Assembly (NCBI GenBank): GCA_964511665.1
Contig: CAZEHA010000082.1
Location: forward strand, 1-8,999
Source of the DNA: JAGOEF01 sp964511665
GTDB taxonomy: Bacteria > Bacteroidota > Bacteroidia > Bacteroidales > ML635J-15
Reading direction: 5' to 3'
DNA: 8,999 nucleotides
Part shown: in pieces, positions 5,663 to 8,999 of the stretch
Numbering within the stretch: position 1 is the stretch's first letter
How the letters are laid out: each line of letters starts with the position of its first letter
The notes under the pieces: generated by a model
The model's database searches: none
What the model saw: only the letters and a program-made list of their open reading frames with translations
What the model was told of the DNA's origin: nothing
Program-made: the position numbers and the translations under genes

Positions 5663-8233
5663 ATGAACATTGATAGTAAGCAAAAAGAACAATTGAACCG
5701 GCGCAAGGCTTTGCAGATGTGGTTTTTAGTCATATTGCTGCTGCTTACCGTATTTTCATACAGTAGAATTGTTCGATTTGAGTTTTTGCATTGGGATGAT
5801 AATATGATAATTACTCAAAATCCCTATGTGAAGCAGTTGAATACCGATGCATTAAGTCATAATATTTCTTCGGAACGATATACATTTTTAACGCTGGTAT
5901 CGTTTTCGGCAATGGTTCAGATATGGGGCGATAACCCCATGCCTTTTCATGTGTTTAGTTTGTTGCTACATGTTTTAAACGTTGTGATGGTTTTTTTAGT
6001 GATGCGGCATTTCACGAAAAACACATTTATTCTTACATTTATAAGTATATTGTTTGCACTTCACCCCATGCGAGTGGAAGCGGTTGCATGGATTTCGGAG
6101 ACTAAAGGATTGCTGATGACTTTTTTTTCGTTGGCCGGTTTTCTCTGCTATCTGAAGTATTTAAGGTCGAATTTGCATATGGCTTGGTTTGTGGCAGTAG
6201 CGCTTTTGGCAATTTTGGCCTCGCTGTCGAAAATTACCGCCTTGTTGTTGCCTTTTACACTTCTTCTTTTCGACATGTATTTCAACCGAAAAATCGATTT
6301 TTGTGCTGTTATCGAAAAACTCGTATTATTCCTGTTGATGTTTTTTTTAACGAGTATTCAGGTAATTGCTGTTGTTGTTGTGTTGTTTGCTGCTTATTCA
6401 TTGTTGCGAAACCGAATGCGCCTATCGCGAAACATATCGATAATACTGGCCGTGACAGGTTTGCTTGCTGCAATTTTGTATTTGAGTTTTATTAATCAAC
6501 CCCAGTTACACTTTTCATATTTTCGCAACGACCCCGACAGCACCATGGTTTTTGGTGTTTTTCAGCGTATATTGCTTTCGGGATTTGCTCTGTTCCTATA
6601 TTTTAGGTTTTTGTTGCTGCCTTTGGGTGTGAGTGCCATTTATCCCTATCCTGTTTTTGATGAATACGGAAGCCTTCCGGTAGCTTACTATGCTACATTG
6701 CCTTTGCTTGCTGCGGTTGTGGCAATAACTGTATTGCTGATAGTGTATCGCAGCAGAATTCAACCGGTGTACCGGTTTGGTTGGTTTTTCTTTTTGTTGA
6801 ATATTTCGGTATTTCTTCACTGGGTGCCTATCGAAGGGCGAGTGGTGGCAGCCGATCGCTATACCTATTTACCCTATTTGGGACTTTTTATGATAATGGC
6901 GTTTGTTATCGATGCAGCATGGTCACGGTTTATTCGCAGCAGAACAGGTCTATGGGTGTTTATGGGCATTACTGCGCTGATGCTGTCGGTTGCTGTTTTT
7001 CAACGGACAAAGGTTTGGGCCAACACACAAACACTGATGAAAGATGTAGTCAGCAACAACGATAAGGTGGGCTTTGCCCATACTTTAATGGCTGCCTATT
7101 ATATGAGCCAAAATCAAAACGATTCGGCCATTGTTTGTTTTAACCGCGCCATCAAAATAGATGCAAACGACTTTACTGCTTATTTTAACAGGGCATTTGC
7201 CTATTGGGCAAACAAAAACTACGATTTGGCCATATCCGATTTCGACATGTTTACCCGATTGACCAAAGTTCCCAAAAATCGCTCGATTGCATTAGCTCAT
7301 ATTGGCGAAATATACCGGACAATGGGGGCTGACAGCCTTGCATTGGCCTATTTCGATAAAGCCATCGAAATAGATGCCTTTTCGTCGGTTGCGCATAACC
7401 GCAGAGGTTTATATTACCTGAACAGGGCCGAATACGAAAAAGCACGTAGCGATTTTGCGAAGGCTGTCGATTATAGCAAATTCAATGCAGAAGCGTACAA
7501 TAATTTGGGATTGGTGTATATGATACTAGAGAACTATGAGCCGGCACTCGTTAACTATAACAAGGCTATTGAACTGAGTCCCCAATATGCCATGGCTTAC
7601 GACAACCGTGCATATCTGCATTATCTGAAAGGAGATTTTAAGGCTGCCCTCAGCGATTATAATACTGAAATTTATCTTCGTCCCGGTAATATGCAGGCTT
7701 ATCTGAACCGCGGTAGGGTATATGCTGCACAAAAAAACTTTGTTGCTGCCATCAGCGATTTCAATTATGTGTTGCAACAACAGCCCGATGATGTTCAGGC
7801 ATTAACCAACAGGGCTTATGCACTTTACTATAGCGGAGATGTAGAAGGTGCGGGCGTCGATTTCGAAAAGATGACTATTGTTTATAGCGATAACCTGCAA
7901 GCGTGGCAACATTTGGCTTGGTTCTATATGCAAACCGGAAATACCAAAGCAGCCATATCGTGTTTGAGACAAGCCCTCGAAATTGACACCAATCATGAAG
8001 CGATTATTGTGAATTTGGCAGCCCTGTTGGTTCAGGATAACAACTATGCCGAAGCCGAAAAATATTTACTGCGGGCACTCGAAATCAACAACAAAAACGC
8101 CGAAGCGTATTATGCTCTTGGCAAACTATATTACGATAGAGGAGATAAAAAGGCTGCATGCGACTATTATAAACGTGCGGCCGATAATAATCATGCTGCA
8201 GCAATCAATGCCATGCAAGAGTTTTGTAAGTAG
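5663..8233 (+). CDS. GT-C (TMTC-like) membrane glycosyltransferase fused to eleven TPR repeats
   Basis: This 856-residue protein is translated from the ATG at 5663; the frame also opens with a TTG at 5648, a weaker choice. Residues about 18-447 form roughly a dozen membrane segments. They carry the marks of the GT-C family related to TMTC protein O-mannosyltransferases: FLHWDDN (acidic pair D45/D46 in the first outside loop, the usual catalytic position), FALHPMRVEAVAWISETKG (131-149), LSKITALLLPFTLLLFDMY (188-206), IYPYP (326-330) and a DRYTYLP motif (398-404). Residues about 471-844 are eleven 34-residue TPRs (such as AEAYNNLGLVYMILENYEPA), which bind peptides or proteins. Such enzymes usually move a sugar from a lipid-phosphate donor to an acceptor on the outer face of the inner membrane. 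The acceptor here is unknown; a protein bound by the TPRs is an inference. The gene is monocistronic, divergent from the adhesin operon and convergent with plsY. Confidence 0.85.
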   Translation: MNIDSKQKEQLNRRKALQMWFLVILLLLTVFSYSRIVRFEFLHWDDNMIITQNPYVKQLNTDALSHNISSERYTFLTLVSFSAMVQIWGDNPMPFHVFSLLLHVLNVVMVFLVMRHFTKNTFILTFISILFALHPMRVEAVAWISETKGLLMTFFSLAGFLCYLKYLRSNLHMAWFVAVALLAILASLSKITALLLPFTLLLFDMYFNRKIDFCAVIEKLVLFLLMFFLTSIQVIAVVVVLFAAYSLLRNRMRLSRNISIILAVTGLLAAILYLSFINQPQLHFSYFRNDPDSTMVFGVFQRILLSGFALFLYFRFLLLPLGVSAIYPYPVFDEYGSLPVAYYATLPLLAAVVAITVLLIVYRSRIQPVYRFGWFFFLLNISVFLHWVPIEGRVVAADRYTYLPYLGLFMIMAFVIDAAWSRFIRSRTGLWVFMGITALMLSVAVFQRTKVWANTQTLMKDVVSNNDKVGFAHTLMAAYYMSQNQNDSAIVCFNRAIKIDANDFTAYFNRAFAYWANKNYDLAISDFDMFTRLTKVPKNRSIALAHIGEIYRTMGADSLALAYFDKAIEIDAFSSVAHNRRGLYYLNRAEYEKARSDFAKAVDYSKFNAEAYNNLGLVYMILENYEPALVNYNKAIELSPQYAMAYDNRAYLHYLKGDFKAALSDYNTEIYLRPGNMQAYLNRGRVYAAQKNFVAAISDFNYVLQQQPDDVQALTNRAYALYYSGDVEGAGVDFEKMTIVYSDNLQAWQHLAWFYMQTGNTKAAISCLRQALEIDTNHEAIIVNLAALLVQDNNYAEAEKYLLRALEINNKNAEAYYALGKLYYDRGDKKAACDYYKRAADNNHAAAINAMQEFCK

Positions 8234-8258
8234 ATTACAGACCTTTGTGTGCATGTTT

Positions 8259-8272
8259 TAATCACGTGATTA
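8259..8272. terminator. Perfect 14-base palindrome TAATCACGTGATTA between convergent genes
   Basis: The palindrome lies 25 bases after the stop of the GT-C/TPR gene and contains the TAA stop codon of plsY (8270-8272 read on the minus strand). On the plus strand it is followed by TTGTTTTC, on the minus strand by AAAACATG. As RNA it can form only a 5-bp stem with an ACGT loop, so it is a weak terminator at best, better for the plus-strand gene. A protein-binding site is the alternative. Confidence 0.35.
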
Positions 8273-8884
8273 TTGTTTTCTGAAACTGATACGTTTTTCC
8301 TGACCTTTCAGAATCCTTTTTATGTTTTTGTGGTGAAGGGCAATTACCAATACAGCGGCTACAACCGAGAATATACTCATACTAAGCGAAGCATCGTAAA
8401 ATGCTACATGATATAATGTGGGGAAGAATACAGCAGCCGTTATCGACGACAACGAAACAATTTGCGATAAAAGAAACACAAGAAGGAACACTCCCACGCA
8501 AGAAAGTGCCAGCCATGGATTTAGGGCGAGAAGCACACCCAGCATCGAAGCTACCCCTTTGCCTCCCTTAAAGCCGGTGTAAAGCGGAAAAACATGCCCC
8601 AATACTGCACAAATACCCAGCAGGATGCTAAAAAGGTAAAATGTTTCCGATGCATCCGATTCTAATAAAAACCGTGCCGATAAAACGGCCAGAAAAGCTT
8701 TAAGAATATCGGTGATAAACACAGCAGTGGCCAATTTGGTGCCTAATACCCGTAAAGCATTGGTAGCTCCGGCATTTTTGCTTCCGTGCTCTCTTGGGTC
8801 GATACCCTTGAACCATCGGCCATACCACACCGCCGACGAAAACGAGCCCAGCAGATAAGCCATCACCGGTAATATGAAATACAT
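8270..8884 (-). CDS. plsY: Glycerol-3-phosphate acyltransferase PlsY
   Basis: PlsY transfers the acyl group from acyl-phosphate (made by PlsX) to glycerol-3-phosphate, giving lysophosphatidic acid, the first committed step of phospholipid synthesis, in the inner membrane. The 204-residue length is typical. Family motifs are all present: YLLGSFSSA near the start (10-18), the glycerol-phosphate-binding loop HGSKNAGATN (33-42, with Lys where many PlsY have Gly), GHVFPLYTGFKGGKGVA (96-112), and the C-terminal HHKNIKRILKGQEKR (184-198). About five hydrophobic segments are visible. The ATG at 8884 is preferred; a TTG three codons upstream (8893) is the alternative and would add only MNA. No strong promoter is seen; TATCTTTC (8908-8915, minus strand) has one mismatch from the -7 consensus. 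It is convergent with the TPR gene and probably transcribed alone. plsX is not in the window. Confidence 0.96.
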   Translation of the reverse strand: MYFILPVMAYLLGSFSSAVWYGRWFKGIDPREHGSKNAGATNALRVLGTKLATAVFITDILKAFLAVLSARFLLESDASETFYLFSILLGICAVLGHVFPLYTGFKGGKGVASMLGVLLALNPWLALSCVGVFLLVFLLSQIVSLSSITAAVFFPTLYHVAFYDASLSMSIFSVVAAVLVIALHHKNIKRILKGQEKRISFRKQ

Positions 8885-8972
8885 TGCATTCAAACCGAAA
8901 ACTTTTGCGAAAGATAGTTTTTTCTGACAAATTTTTATAAAAAAACACTGTTGTCCGATAAAAACTTTTTAA

Positions 8973-8999
8973 AGAAGCCAGCGCATAAGTCTGGCTTCT
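8973..8999. terminator. Perfect 9-bp hairpin at the right edge, probable intrinsic terminator
   Basis: AGAAGCCAG (8973-8981) and CTGGCTTCT (8991-8999) pair perfectly around a 9-base loop. On the minus strand the stem runs into TTTAAAAAGTTTTT, so it could terminate a gene entering from the right, upstream of plsY. The plus-strand tail lies outside the window, so a two-way terminator is also possible. The GC-rich core in AT-rich surroundings is what sets it apart from the background. Confidence 0.55.

Noticed and set aside
903..8233. Adhesin as a heavily glycosylated substrate of the neighbouring GT-C/TPR enzyme by the known Bacteroidota O-glycosylation sequon
   Set aside because: I find only one D-S/T-[AILMTV] sequon in the 1318 residues (DTT at 1143-1145), so the link cannot rest on that pathway. 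Another glycosylation mode stays possible and is listed as a finding.

Overview
The window looks like chromosomal DNA of a member of the Bacteroidota. A 1318-residue secreted protein ends in the gliding-motility-associated (CHU_C type) C-terminal domain of type IX secretion cargo and carries an array of SprB-type repeats. Candidate promoters resemble the Bacteroidota pattern (TAnnTTTG at -7), starts lack clear Shine-Dalgarno sequences, and intergenic DNA is very AT-rich. The sequence does not let me name a genus.

Layout, left to right. Positions 1-154 hold a 31-codon minus-strand ORF with a signal-peptide-like hydrophobic stretch, possibly the start of a broken gene. At 155-724 (minus) is an unrecognised exported protein that looks like two copies of a small alpha/beta fold. 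At 725-902 is an AT-rich spacer with a candidate promoter and a short tandem repeat. At 903-5321 (minus) is a likely two-gene operon: a small exported protein of unknown function (4875-5321), then the giant SprB-like adhesin (903-4859) 15 bases after its stop. At 5322-5662 is a divergent promoter region. At 5663-8233 (plus) is a large membrane protein joining a GT-C/TMTC-like glycosyltransferase core to eleven TPR repeats. Convergent with it, and sharing a palindrome at its stop codon, is plsY (8270-8884, minus), the acyl-phosphate glycerol-3-phosphate acyltransferase of phospholipid synthesis. A perfect hairpin lies at the right edge, probably a terminator.

How the genes work together. The only clear functional unit is the exported small protein plus adhesin pair, which is likely co-expressed and acts at or beyond the outer membrane. 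The GT-C/TPR protein could glycosylate exported proteins, but nothing here ties it to the adhesin beyond being its divergent neighbour. plsY is a housekeeping gene. I saw no mobile element, CRISPR array, tRNA or rRNA. The most interesting points are the adhesin and its small partner, the odd cysteines in two of its repeats, the GT-C/TPR fusion, and the possibly interrupted ORF at the left edge.
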